The notes under the pieces: generated by a model
The model's database searches: none
What the model saw: only the letters and a program-made list of their open reading frames with translations
What the model was told of the DNA's origin: nothing
Source: Microbispora catharanthi
GTDB taxonomy: Bacteria > Actinomycetota > Actinomycetes > Streptosporangiales > Streptosporangiaceae
Assembly (NCBI RefSeq): GCF_006334915.2
Contig: NZ_VDMA02000009.1
Span: forward strand, 124,001 to 188,000
DNA length: 64,000 nucleotides
Reading direction: 5' to 3'
Translations under genes and position numbers: made by a program
Shown: piece after piece, positions 1 through 7,550 of the stretch
Layout: each line of letters opens with the position of its first letter
Numbering within the stretch: the stretch's first letter is position 1

Positions 1-212
1 GCCTGGACCGGGTGCGGGTCGAAGTGGACGAGGACCGGCGCGTCGTGGTGATCGAACGCGGTGCGCTGCGGATCGCCGCCAACTTCGCCGAAGGCCCGGT
101 GCCCGTACGGCTGGCCGCGTCGCGGCTCCTGCTCGCCTCCGACGAGTCCGCCCGCCTGGCCGGCGACGTGCTCGAGTTGCCGGGCCGCTCCCTGGCCGTC
201 GCGGAGGTCTGA
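1..212 (+). CDS. treZ: Malto-oligosyltrehalose trehalohydrolase, C-terminal end (5' truncated by window)
   Basis: Only the last ~70 codons are present and the frame is open to the window edge. The sequence (DEDRRVVVIERGALRIAANF, then a segment ending in a strand LELPGRSLAVAEV) has the character of the C-terminal beta domain of GH13 trehalohydrolases, which carry a 'V(V/I).RG.LR.A.N' strand near the end. The family releases trehalose from maltooligosyl-trehalose in the cytoplasm (TreY/TreZ route). A trehalose synthase gene lies 30 kb away in the window. The catalytic barrel is outside the window, so the assignment rests on the tail only. Confidence 0.6.
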   Translation, partial: LDRVRVEVDEDRRVVVIERGALRIAANFAEGPVPVRLAASRLLLASDESARLAGDVLELPGRSLAVAEV

Positions 213-368
213 GCGGTCAGGCCGCGCCGCGGACGAGGTCCGCGGCGTGCCACGTCCGGCCGGTCCAGCCGGACCTCCACACCGGCCGCCCGCAGCACCT
301 CCGCGGGGCCGACGCCGGGCGACCGCAGCAGCTTCGGCGTGCCCACGCCGCTCCGGCGAGGGTAGGCC

Positions 369-848
369 TCAAGCGGCCTGGGGGACGGGCAGTTCGAAGG
401 TGACGGTGTCGGGGACCGCGGTGTAGAGCCGCCAGCTCAGGCAGGTGCGCTGGGAGACGACGGTGACGTGCAGGCCGCAGCCCGCCAGCCAGAGGGCCAG
501 GTCGGCGAAGTAGCCGTCGCCCGACCCGATCACCGCCCGCTCGAACCGCAGGTCCACCCGGGTCGTGCGGGCCGCCTCGTCGAGGGCGCGGTCGGCGCCG
601 TCCGGTCCCGAACGGGCCAGCAACTGCACCCCGCGCAGCGCGATCCCCACGGAGACGAGCGCGTTGTGGTTGACCGCCACGATGAACTGGTCCAGCGGCC
701 CGACCGGCACCGTGCGCTGGTAGGCGCTCATCACCTGCCGTACGTCGGGGGTGGTCGGAAGGGGGGATCCGGTCAGGTTCTCGATGTCCAGGAGATGGAT
801 CGCGCGGCCGCGGCGAAGTGACCTGAGGCGAGTTATGGGGGTGCTCAC
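369..848 (-). CDS. NYN-domain (PIN-like) protein
   Basis: A 159-residue protein when started at GTG 848, which has AAGGGAG about 9 bases upstream; longer upstream starts lack a ribosome site. Near the N-terminus it reads AIHLLDIENLTG, the first conserved Asp strand of NYN/PIN-like nucleases. Later come ALDEAARTTRVDLRFERAVIGSGDGYFADLA and a strand HVTVVS, matching the 'xxSGDxDF' acidic segment and following strand of the fold. Such proteins are predicted metal-dependent RNases; activity here is inferred. It is divergent from the DNA methyltransferase gene, with about 145 bp between them. Function in this locus is unknown. Confidence 0.6.
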   Translation of the reverse strand: MSTPITRLRSLRRGRAIHLLDIENLTGSPLPTTPDVRQVMSAYQRTVPVGPLDQFIVAVNHNALVSVGIALRGVQLLARSGPDGADRALDEAARTTRVDLRFERAVIGSGDGYFADLALWLAGCGLHVTVVSQRTCLSWRLYTAVPDTVTFELPVPQAA

Positions 849-994
849 GATCCTTGCTCCCTTCCATGCCGACTTCTGGCGTCCATTAGAGCATGTGTTG
901 ACACAATCAACCAGCCCTTGGTGCGACGTTGCCCATGTCCGAGCCATCGGATATGGTCCGGTCTGATCGAAGAACTGGCGGAAGGCGGAGCGTC

Positions 995-2989
995 GTGCGG
1001 CGAGACGTACACGTCACCGCGGCGGACATCGCCCGCTTGGCCGGCGTGGGACGTGCGGCGGTCAGCAACTGGCGGCGCAGGCACGACGACTTCCCCGAGC
1101 CCGTGGGAGGCACGTCCACCAGTCCGGCGTTCTCACTCGCGGAGATCCGGGAGTGGCTGCGCGGCCACGCCGAGGGCAGGGACCTCCCTCCGGACGAGTG
1201 GCTCTGGCAGGACCTGCGGACCACCGTCGACGACGACGACCTCGCCGACCTGATCGCCGACCTCGGGGCCTTCCTGGTGTACGTGCAGCACGAGGCGGAC
1301 GACTGGCGCGGGCTCTCGGCCGGGACCGACGAGGAGGTGGCGCGGGGACTTCCGGCCCGGGTGCGCGCGACGTGCGCGAAGACCGTGAGCGCGGAGGCGT
1401 TCCCCGAGTCCGTCCCGGTGACCAGGGTGCCGCTGGTCCGCTCCATCGCCCGGCTGGCCGTGGAACGCGGCGTCCGCGACACCTTCGAGTTCCTGCGTGA
1501 GCGGTACTTCGAGGTGCACACCCGGCGCGTCTACTCCACTCCCGCCGAGATCGTCACGCTCACGCTCGACCTCGTGGGCGACGGGTTCGGCTCCATGCTC
1601 GACCCGGCCTGCGGCTCGGGCCGCATCCTCGGCCGGGCGCTCGAGCGCTCGCCCGGGGCCCGGCTGCTCGGCCAGGACGTCGATCCGGTGGCCGCCCGGC
1701 TCACCGCCGTACGGCTCGCGCTGCGCTGCGACAACGCGCGGATCAGACCGGGAGACTCCCTGCGCGCGGACGCCTTCCCCGGCGAGCTGGCGGACGCGGT
1801 GGTGTGCAACCCGCCGTTCAACGACCGCAACTGGGGCTACGAGGAGCTGACGGCCGACCCCCGGTGGGAGTACGGCCTGCCACCGCGCGTGGAGCCCGAG
1901 CTGGCCTGGGTGCAGCACGCGCTCGCCCACCTGGCGCCGGGAGGAGTGGCCGTGCTCCTCATGCCCCCGGCCGTCGCCAGCCGCAGGTCGGGCCGCCGGA
2001 TCAGGTCCCAGCTGCTGCGGCGCGGCGCGTTGCGCGCGGTCATCACGCTCCCGCAGGGCGCGGTGCCCAACGTGGCGGTCGGCCTGACGCTGTGGATCCT
2101 GTGCCAGCCGTCCGAGGGCGGCACGCCGAGCCATGTGCTGATGGTCGACACCTCCGGCAGGCCGGACGACTACGCCGGGGTGGCCGTCGCGGCATGGCGG
2201 GAGTTCGGCGCGGGGTGCGAGCTGGACGAGCCGGGCGTCAGCAGGTCGGTCCCGCTCGTCGATCTGCTCGACGAGGACGTGGACCTCACCCCCGCCCGTT
2301 ACCTGTCCACGGCCGCCGACGGCCTGTCACCGGAGCGGATCGCCGGAGCACGTTCGCGGCTCGCCGAGCTGTTCGGGACCGTCGCCGGGCTGCTGCCGTC
2401 CGTCGCGGCGGCACCACCGGACGAGCTCGCCCTCGTCCCGCTGCCCGAGCTGGTGCGGCGCGGCATGCTCGTCGTGGAGCAGCAGACGCCGGCCCGGCCG
2501 GGGGAGGAGCCTCCTCTGGGGACGCCCGTGCTCACCGTCGAGGACGTGCTCGAAGACCGGCCCGCGACGGGATCCTCCGAGCACGCCGGGGCGAGGCCGA
2601 TCGTGACGCGGCCCGGCGACGTCGTGGTGCCGCAGGTCGTGACCGCCCCGGTCGCGCGGGTGCTGACGAAGGGCGACGCCCTGCTCGGCCCCTACCTGTC
2701 CCTGCTGCGGCCGGATCCCGAGGTGCTCGACCCCGACTTCCTCGCCGGTTTCCTCTGCGCGTCCGTCAACGTCCGCCACTACACCTCGATGTCCTCGCGT
2801 TATCGGGTGGATGTACGGCGTGCGGAGCTGCCGCTGCTGCCGATGGAGGAGCAACGCAGATACGGCGCGGCGTTCCGGCGTCTGGCAGGTTTCCGGTCGG
2901 CCCTGCGCGAGGCGGCGGTGCTCGGCGACGACCTGGCCAGGCTGGTGGCCGACGGCCTCACCCACGGCGCGGTACGGCCGCACGAGTAG
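995..2989 (+). CDS. Orphan N6-adenine DNA methyltransferase with N-terminal helix-turn-helix
   Basis: A 664-residue protein. Residues ~7-40 (TAADIARLAGVGRAAVSNWR) form a MerR/excisionase-like helix-turn-helix. The SAM-binding motif I DPACGSG is at ~203-209 and the gamma-class catalytic motif NPPF at ~272-275, as in HsdM-type type I modification subunits; the C-terminal ~200 residues resemble a target-recognition/HsdS-like region ending with PLLPMEEQRRYGAAFRRL. There is no restriction subunit nearby. GTG 995 was chosen for GGAAGG/GGAG just upstream; ATG 935 and TTG 929 are in-frame alternatives. It is followed after 11 bp by the mazG-like gene, probably as one transcript. Target site and role (epigenetic regulation or defence) are unknown. 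Confidence 0.82.
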   Translation: MRRDVHVTAADIARLAGVGRAAVSNWRRRHDDFPEPVGGTSTSPAFSLAEIREWLRGHAEGRDLPPDEWLWQDLRTTVDDDDLADLIADLGAFLVYVQHEADDWRGLSAGTDEEVARGLPARVRATCAKTVSAEAFPESVPVTRVPLVRSIARLAVERGVRDTFEFLRERYFEVHTRRVYSTPAEIVTLTLDLVGDGFGSMLDPACGSGRILGRALERSPGARLLGQDVDPVAARLTAVRLALRCDNARIRPGDSLRADAFPGELADAVVCNPPFNDRNWGYEELTADPRWEYGLPPRVEPELAWVQHALAHLAPGGVAVLLMPPAVASRRSGRRIRSQLLRRGALRAVITLPQGAVPNVAVGLTLWILCQPSEGGTPSHVLMVDTSGRPDDYAGVAVAAWREFGAGCELDEPGVSRSVPLVDLLDEDVDLTPARYLSTAADGLSPERIAGARSRLAELFGTVAGLLPSVAAAPPDELALVPLPELVRRGMLVVEQQTPARPGEEPPLGTPVLTVEDVLEDRPATGSSEHAGARPIVTRPGDVVVPQVVTAPVARVLTKGDALLGPYLSLLRPDPEVLDPDFLAGFLCASVNVRHYTSMSSRYRVDVRRAELPLLPMEEQRRYGAAFRRLAGFRSALREAAVLGDDLARLVADGLTHGAVRPHE

Positions 2990-3000
2990 GGTCGGGTGCC

Positions 3001-3360
3001 GTGAGCGGTGAACTGGAGCACCTGGCCGCCCGGCTGCGCGAGTTCGTACGCGCCCGGGACTGGGAGAAGTTCCACACGCCCAAGAACCTGGCGATGGCCC
3101 TCGCCGGAGAGGCGGGGGAACTGGTCGCCGAGTTCCAGTGGCTGACGGCCGAGGAGTCGCGCGACCTCGACGAGGACGCCCTGCGCAGGGTCCGGGCCGA
3201 GCTCGGGGACGTGACGTTGTACCTGGTCAGGCTGGCCGACGCACTGGGGATCGACCTCGCCGAGGCCGCGAACGCCAAGCTGGACGACAGCGAACGCCGG
3301 TACGACCCCGAGACCTATCGCGGTTCCGCCAGGAAGGCTCCTCCGCTGACCGCGGACTAG
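3001..3360 (+). CDS. MazG-type nucleotide pyrophosphohydrolase (dCTPase/RS21-C6-like)
   Basis: A 119-residue all-alpha protein starting at GTG 3001, 11 bp after the methyltransferase gene. It has the MazG/all-alpha NTP pyrophosphatase metal motifs: GEAGELVAEFQW (ExxE) and ELGDVTLYLVRLADALGID (ExxD), then a C-terminal NAKLDDSERRYDPETYRGS typical of the short dCTPP1/RS21-C6 branch. The family hydrolyses (d)NTPs to monophosphate plus pyrophosphate, often cleaning up modified nucleotides. Co-transcription with a DNA methyltransferase suggests a nucleotide- or DNA-modification-related role, which is an inference. Confidence 0.85.
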   Translation: MSGELEHLAARLREFVRARDWEKFHTPKNLAMALAGEAGELVAEFQWLTAEESRDLDEDALRRVRAELGDVTLYLVRLADALGIDLAEAANAKLDDSERRYDPETYRGSARKAPPLTAD

Positions 3361-3482
3361 TTCTCCACTCGCTCCATGGGGCGGGCCGGCCCTGCGGCTG
3401 CGCCGACTCCGAGGCGGAGGTGCACTACGTGCCCGGTGACCGGCAGGCGGTCGTCCATCAGCGGGGGCCCCGATGACGTCGC

Positions 3483-3716
3483 TCAGTCTGCTTCCGCTGT
3501 CAGGTCGCCGGGCATGACCGTGGCGATGAGGCCCGCGACGAATTGGGGCACTTCCTCGGGGGCAAGCACCAGCCGCGGTTCGTTGCCGTCCGGGCCCTGG
3601 AAGATCTCGACCGACCGCACATTCGCGTCATCCGGCGAATCGGCGACTCCGATGATCGTCCAGTTTCTGTGCCGCGTGTTGGCGAAGTGGCTGAATTTCC
3701 GTTCCGAACCGGCCAC
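3483..3716 (-). CDS. Small hypothetical protein, weakly DUF397-like
   Basis: Starting at GTG 3716 gives 77 residues; AGGAG lies 5 bases upstream, whereas the more distal TTG 3860 has no good ribosome site. The protein (NWTIIGVADSPDDANVRSVEIF ... LAPEEVPQFVAGLIATVMPG) alternates short strands and ends in a 'PEEV..FVAGL' helix reminiscent of the 'TPAEW.AFL.G' end of actinobacterial DUF397 proteins. The resemblance is weak. No helix-turn-helix partner, as usual for DUF397 genes, is adjacent. Function unknown. Confidence 0.5.
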   Translation of the reverse strand: MAGSERKFSHFANTRHRNWTIIGVADSPDDANVRSVEIFQGPDGNEPRLVLAPEEVPQFVAGLIATVMPGDLTAEAD

Positions 3717-3964
3717 CCTTACTCCTGAAAGCTCGTTGTGCTGCTCAGATACTGCCGGACCTCGTCGAAGGCTTACGCACTTGCCCCGCCCGTCGAGCGG
3801 GATCGGGTTATTGACCGACCCGGAAGCCGGAGCCGTCGTAGTCGCCCGCTTCGCGATCAATGCTTCGTAACTCTAGCCAGATCGATCACCGTGTCGTCCG
3901 GGATCACCCTGAGATTTCCCCTGACACACCGCCAATGGGTCCGGCGGCCCAGGACGTGCGGTGG

Positions 3965-5317
3965 TCAGGCCGTGGCCCTGGCACGCGGGAGCCACTGGAC
4001 GAGAGCGGCGATGGCCAGGGTGATGACGATGAGGTAGACGAGCCCGTGCTGGAACGCCACGGTGACGCCGCCGGACAGGGCGCCGTAGAAGACGATGCCG
4101 ATGATGCCGACGCCCAGCGCGCCGCCGACCTGCTGGGCGGTGGTGAGGGCGCCCGCGGCGCCGCCGGCGTGGTGCGGGGCGACCCTCGACAGGACGGTGC
4201 CCATGATGGGAGACAGCACCAGCCCCATGCCGGCCCCGTCGACGGCCAGCACGGGCACCAGCCAGCCGATCGGCGCGTTCCCCGCGACCGCGACCAGCAG
4301 GACGGCCAGGCTGACCGCCCTGGTCAGGCCGCCGAACGCGATGATCTGGCGGCCGAAGCGCGCGGCCAGGCGCGGTGCCAGCAATGACGCCGCGAGGTAG
4401 CCCGCACCGATCGGCGTGAAGACCAGACCGGCGTGCAGGGCGTCCAGGCCCCGGCCCTCCTGGGAGTACACGGCGAAGATCAAGAAGTACGCCGCCATGC
4501 CCATCGAGAACGCGAGGTTGGTGAGCAGCCCCGCCGTGACGGCGCGCTCGCGGAACAGGGCGAGGTCGATGAGCGGTGAGTCGTGCCGCCGCCGGGCGTA
4601 GGCCAGCAGCAGTGCGACGGCCAGGGCGAACGAGATCCAGGTCCACACCGGCCACCCCTGCTCACGGCCCTCGATCAGCGGCAGCAGCGTGGCCGCCAGC
4701 GCGAGCGTGACCAGGGCGGCCCCGCCGAGGTCGAGCCGTACGGCACCGGCCGCGCGGCTCTCCGGGATCACCCGCCAGGTCGCCGCGAGAGCGGCGGCGC
4801 CGATCGGCAGGTTGATCAGGAAGCAGGCCCGCCAGCCGAGCCCGAACAGGTCGGCCTGGATGAGCAGGCCCCCGGCCAGCTGGCCGAACACCGCCGCCAG
4901 CCCCATGGTCAGCGCGTACGCGTTGACGGCTCTGGCCTGGGCGGCGCCGCTGTACTCGGTGCGGATGATGGCGAGCACCTGTGGGGCGAGGACGGCGGCC
5001 GCGGCCCCCTGGACGACGCGGGCGGCCACCAGCGAACCCGCGTCGGGGGCCAGCCCGCAGGCGACCGACGCGAGCGTGAACAGGGCGAGGCCGAGGGCGA
5101 ACATCCGGCGCCGGCCGAACACGTCGCCGAGGCGTCCGCCCAGGACCAGCCCCGAGCCGTACGCCAGGGCGTATCCGGCGACCATCCATTCGATCGCGGC
5201 CGGCCCGGCGCGCAGGTCCCGCTGCATGGTGGGGATCGCCACGTTGACGATGAAGAAATCGAGGATGGCGACGAAGACGCCGGTCAGCACGGTAGGGAGA
5301 GTCCCCGCGCGGCCCAT
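3965..5317 (-). CDS. MFS drug exporter, DHA2 (14-helix) family
   Basis: A 450-residue polytopic membrane protein. The start is ATG 5317, preceded by GGGAG at 6 bases. It contains the DHA2-type segment FIVNVAIPTMQRDL in helix 1, the MFS motif A GGRLGDVFGRRRMF after helix 2, and motif-C-like AVFGQLAGGLLIQ, with about 14 hydrophobic segments. Such proteins are proton-driven exporters of drugs or cationic compounds. It is divergently transcribed from a TetR-family regulator with two operator-like repeats and a near-consensus promoter between them, so substrate-induced derepression is likely. Substrate unknown. Confidence 0.88.
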   Translation of the reverse strand: MGRAGTLPTVLTGVFVAILDFFIVNVAIPTMQRDLRAGPAAIEWMVAGYALAYGSGLVLGGRLGDVFGRRRMFALGLALFTLASVACGLAPDAGSLVAARVVQGAAAAVLAPQVLAIIRTEYSGAAQARAVNAYALTMGLAAVFGQLAGGLLIQADLFGLGWRACFLINLPIGAAALAATWRVIPESRAAGAVRLDLGGAALVTLALAATLLPLIEGREQGWPVWTWISFALAVALLLAYARRRHDSPLIDLALFRERAVTAGLLTNLAFSMGMAAYFLIFAVYSQEGRGLDALHAGLVFTPIGAGYLAASLLAPRLAARFGRQIIAFGGLTRAVSLAVLLVAVAGNAPIGWLVPVLAVDGAGMGLVLSPIMGTVLSRVAPHHAGGAAGALTTAQQVGGALGVGIIGIVFYGALSGGVTVAFQHGLVYLIVITLAIAALVQWLPRARATA

Positions 5318-5332
5318 TGGCACTCCCGAGAT

Positions 5333-5382
5333 AGATAGAACGATCGGTATATGCCGCCCAATTAGATAGACCGATTGATCTA
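5333..5382. promoter_or_regulatory. Two TetR operator-like repeats
   Basis: Two 18-bp direct copies (5333-5350 and 5364-5381) share AGATAGA(A/C)CGAT and match at 13 of 18 positions. The second lies within the palindrome TAGAT-N10-ATCTA (5363-5382) over the MFS promoter; the first contains the palindrome CGATCG. They are probable binding sites of the divergent TetR protein. Confidence 0.55.
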
Positions 5383-5389
5383 CTGTCAA
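5361..5389 (-). promoter_or_regulatory. Near-consensus promoter of the MFS gene
   Basis: On the minus strand TTGACA (5389-5384) is followed by a 17-bp spacer and TCTAAT (5366-5361), 44 bp before the MFS start codon. An unusually good sigma-70/HrdB match for this organism; its spacer is covered by the operator-like palindrome, so a bound TetR protein would block RNA polymerase. Confidence 0.75.
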
Positions 5390-5409
5390 GCACGTGCCAG
5401 AATCGTCAC

Positions 5410-5967
5410 GTGACGACGAGACCCGGCCCCCGCGAGCGGCTGCTCGACGCCGCCAGGGAGCTCACCTACAGCCAGGGCGTTCAGGTGGGCGTCGACGCGA
5501 TCCTCAAGCAGGCCGATGTCGCGAGACGCTCGCTCTACCAGCACTTCGGCGGCAAGGACGGCCTCGTGGCCGAGGTGCTGCGCAGCGACGGCGGACTGGA
5601 CCGCTACCGCCAGGTCATGGACGAGGCCGGGGACGACCCGCGCGAGCGGGTGCTGGCCGTGTTCGACGAGCTCGACGCCATCACCTCGCAGCCCTCGTTC
5701 CGGGGGTGCCGTTACACCGCGGCCGAGCTCACGCTCACCGACCCCGGACATCCGGCGCACGCGGAGGTGCGGGCCTTCAAGGAGGGACTGCATCGGCTGA
5801 TGGCGGCGGAGCTGACCCGCCACGGGCACCCCGCTCCCGACGCGGGCGCCGACCAGCTCCTCGTGCTCATCGACGGCGTGCTCGCCCACGCCGTCACCCG
5901 GCCCGGCGCCCGTCCCGCCCTGGCCGCGCGGGCGCTCGCGGAGGCCGTCTTCGCGTCACGGGCCTGA
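5410..5967 (+). CDS. TetR-family transcriptional regulator
   Basis: A 185-residue protein starting at GTG 5410. The N-terminal helix-turn-helix (ERLLDAARELTYSQGVQVGVDAILKQADVARRSLYQHFGGKDGL, residues ~8-51) is classical TetR; the rest is the helical ligand-binding domain, with a C-terminal segment typical of the LmrA/YxaF-like group (FRGCRYTAAELTLTD). It is divergent from the MFS exporter gene and most likely represses it, and possibly itself, through the repeats in the shared 92-bp region. Ligand unknown. Confidence 0.88.
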   Translation: MTTRPGPRERLLDAARELTYSQGVQVGVDAILKQADVARRSLYQHFGGKDGLVAEVLRSDGGLDRYRQVMDEAGDDPRERVLAVFDELDAITSQPSFRGCRYTAAELTLTDPGHPAHAEVRAFKEGLHRLMAAELTRHGHPAPDAGADQLLVLIDGVLAHAVTRPGARPALAARALAEAVFASRA

Positions 5968-6047
5968 CGGCGCGGCCTGACGGCGCGGCCTGACCGTCGC
6001 TGCCCGGCTCCCTGGCCAGGCGCCGCCGCGGCCCGGGCCGGTCGCGG

Positions 6048-7538
6048 TCAGCGGACGGCGCAGGGCATGCCGTTGAGGGCGAAGGCGGTCGGCTCGCCGT
6101 TCGCGCCGGACTGGCTGGCGATGAAGCCGAACGCCGCCGTGCCGCCGGCCGGGATGGTGGCGTTCCAGCCGGCGTCGGTTACGGTCACGGTGCTGCCGCT
6201 TTGACTGTAGGCGCCGTTCCACGCCTGGCTGATCTGCTGCCCATCGGGGAAGGACCAGGTCAGCCTCCAGCCGCCGACCGCCGCGCTGCCGGTGTTCCCG
6301 ATCGTCACATCGCCCTGGAAACCGCCCTGCCACTGGTTGGTGACGCTGTAGGTCACCGTGCAACTTCCCGCCGTGGTCGGTGTCGGCGTGGGGGTGGGAG
6401 TCGGACTGGGCGACGGAGTGGGGGACGGAGTAGGGGACGGACTGGGTGACGGACTGGGCGACGGACTGGGCGACGGACTGGGCGACGGCGAGGGGGCCCC
6501 GCCGAGCTTGGCGGAGATGATCGGGGTCAGGCGGTCGGCGATCGCTTGATGACCGGCGTCGTTGGGATGCACGGAGTCGCTGAGGTCCGCGCTGGTCAGC
6601 CATCCCTCGGTGTTGACGTAGTACACGTTGGCGTCGCCGCCGTCGTTGAGAGTCTTGACCGCGGCCTGGGTCTGGGCGGCGAACCGTTTGCTGAAGGTCT
6701 CGAGCGCGAAGATGGCTGCCTTGGGGTATTTCGCCCGCACCTGCCGGAGAAGGTTGGTGTAGGAGGTCTGGAACTCCGGTGTGTGAACCCCATGGCCGGA
6801 GTCGTTGGTGCCCAGATTGATCACCACGGCGTCGGCGGTGTATCGGGAGAAGTCCCAGTCGGGGGTGGGCGTGTTGGGGTCGAGCTTGACGAACTGCTTC
6901 TCCAGACCGACACAGCCGTCGGCGGTGGCGACCAGACAGGCGCCTCCCTGGGCGATCTGGGTGTGCCGCGCGCTCAACCGCTCGCCGATGAGCCAGCCGT
7001 ACGCGGTGAGCGCGTTCTTCGAAGTCGTCGTACCCACGGTGATCGAGTCGCCGACGAACTCGATGAGCTTGCGCGGAACCGGCGGGGCGACCGTACCGGC
7101 GCCGGGATCGAGGACGAGCCCCCGGAAGACGGCGTCGCCGTGATAGGACCCTGCCACGACTCGATAGGACACGCGCAGGGTGTGGGTGCCGGCCCTCAGT
7201 GGGGTCGGGGTCAGGTTCACCGTGCCGCTGACGTTCGTGTAGTAGGTGTACGGCCCTCCGTCGATGCTGGCGTACAGGTCGATGGTGTTGCGCTGCTTGA
7301 GCTTGACGGTGGTGCCGGTGAAGCCGGTGGTGACGTAGGCGCCGGCCCAGTGCGGCGTGTATGCGGTGGGGTCGGTGGTGTCCCACCGCCCGGTGAAGGA
7401 GATGTTGGGATCGGTCGGCGAGCCGTCGCCGGTGGCGGCGTGTGCACGGTGAGGCAGTGTGATCGAGATCGCGGCGAGGGCCGCGGCCAGTGTGGCGGCG
7501 AGCGAGGAGCGAAGCGCCCCTCTCGTGGGGTAGGGCAC
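6048..7538 (-). CDS. Secreted CE2-type carbohydrate esterase with C-terminal CBM2
   Basis: 496 residues; GTG start at 7538 with GGAGG 6 bases upstream. Order: signal peptide (1-35, ending RAHA-A), beta-sandwich domain (~38-155), SGNH hydrolase domain (~158-346) with GDSIT (Ser165), NLGTND (241-246) and DSVHPND (His324), a Pro-Ser/Pro-Thr linker (~349-392), then a CBM2-type cellulose-binding module (~394-496) with the usual flanking cysteines and conserved Trp. The sandwich-plus-SGNH layout is that of CE2 acetylxylan/glucomannan deacetylases. Translated 12 bp after the paralogous esterase, clearly one operon. Exact substrate not determinable. Confidence 0.85.
   Translation of the reverse strand: MPYPTRGALRSSLAATLAAALAAISITLPHRAHAATGDGSPTDPNISFTGRWDTTDPTAYTPHWAGAYVTTGFTGTTVKLKQRNTIDLYASIDGGPYTYYTNVSGTVNLTPTPLRAGTHTLRVSYRVVAGSYHGDAVFRGLVLDPGAGTVAPPVPRKLIEFVGDSITVGTTTSKNALTAYGWLIGERLSARHTQIAQGGACLVATADGCVGLEKQFVKLDPNTPTPDWDFSRYTADAVVINLGTNDSGHGVHTPEFQTSYTNLLRQVRAKYPKAAIFALETFSKRFAAQTQAAVKTLNDGGDANVYYVNTEGWLTSADLSDSVHPNDAGHQAIADRLTPIISAKLGGAPSPSPSPSPSPSPSPSPSPSPTPSPTPSPSPTPTPTPTPTTAGSCTVTYSVTNQWQGGFQGDVTIGNTGSAAVGGWRLTWSFPDGQQISQAWNGAYSQSGSTVTVTDAGWNATIPAGGTAAFGFIASQSGANGEPTAFALNGMPCAVR
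6376..6492. repeat. Tandem 6/12-bp repeats encoding the Pro-Ser linker
   Basis: Short units such as GGCGACGGACTG recur in tandem and encode alternating Pro-Ser and Pro-Thr codons of the esterase linker on the minus strand. It is a coding microsatellite prone to length change, not a CRISPR array (no spacers). Confidence 0.8.
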
Positions 7539-7550
7539 GGACGGCCTCCG

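Noticed and set aside
6376-6492. Possible CRISPR-like repeats
   Set aside because: Units are contiguous and encode a Pro-Ser linker; no spacers and no cas genes.
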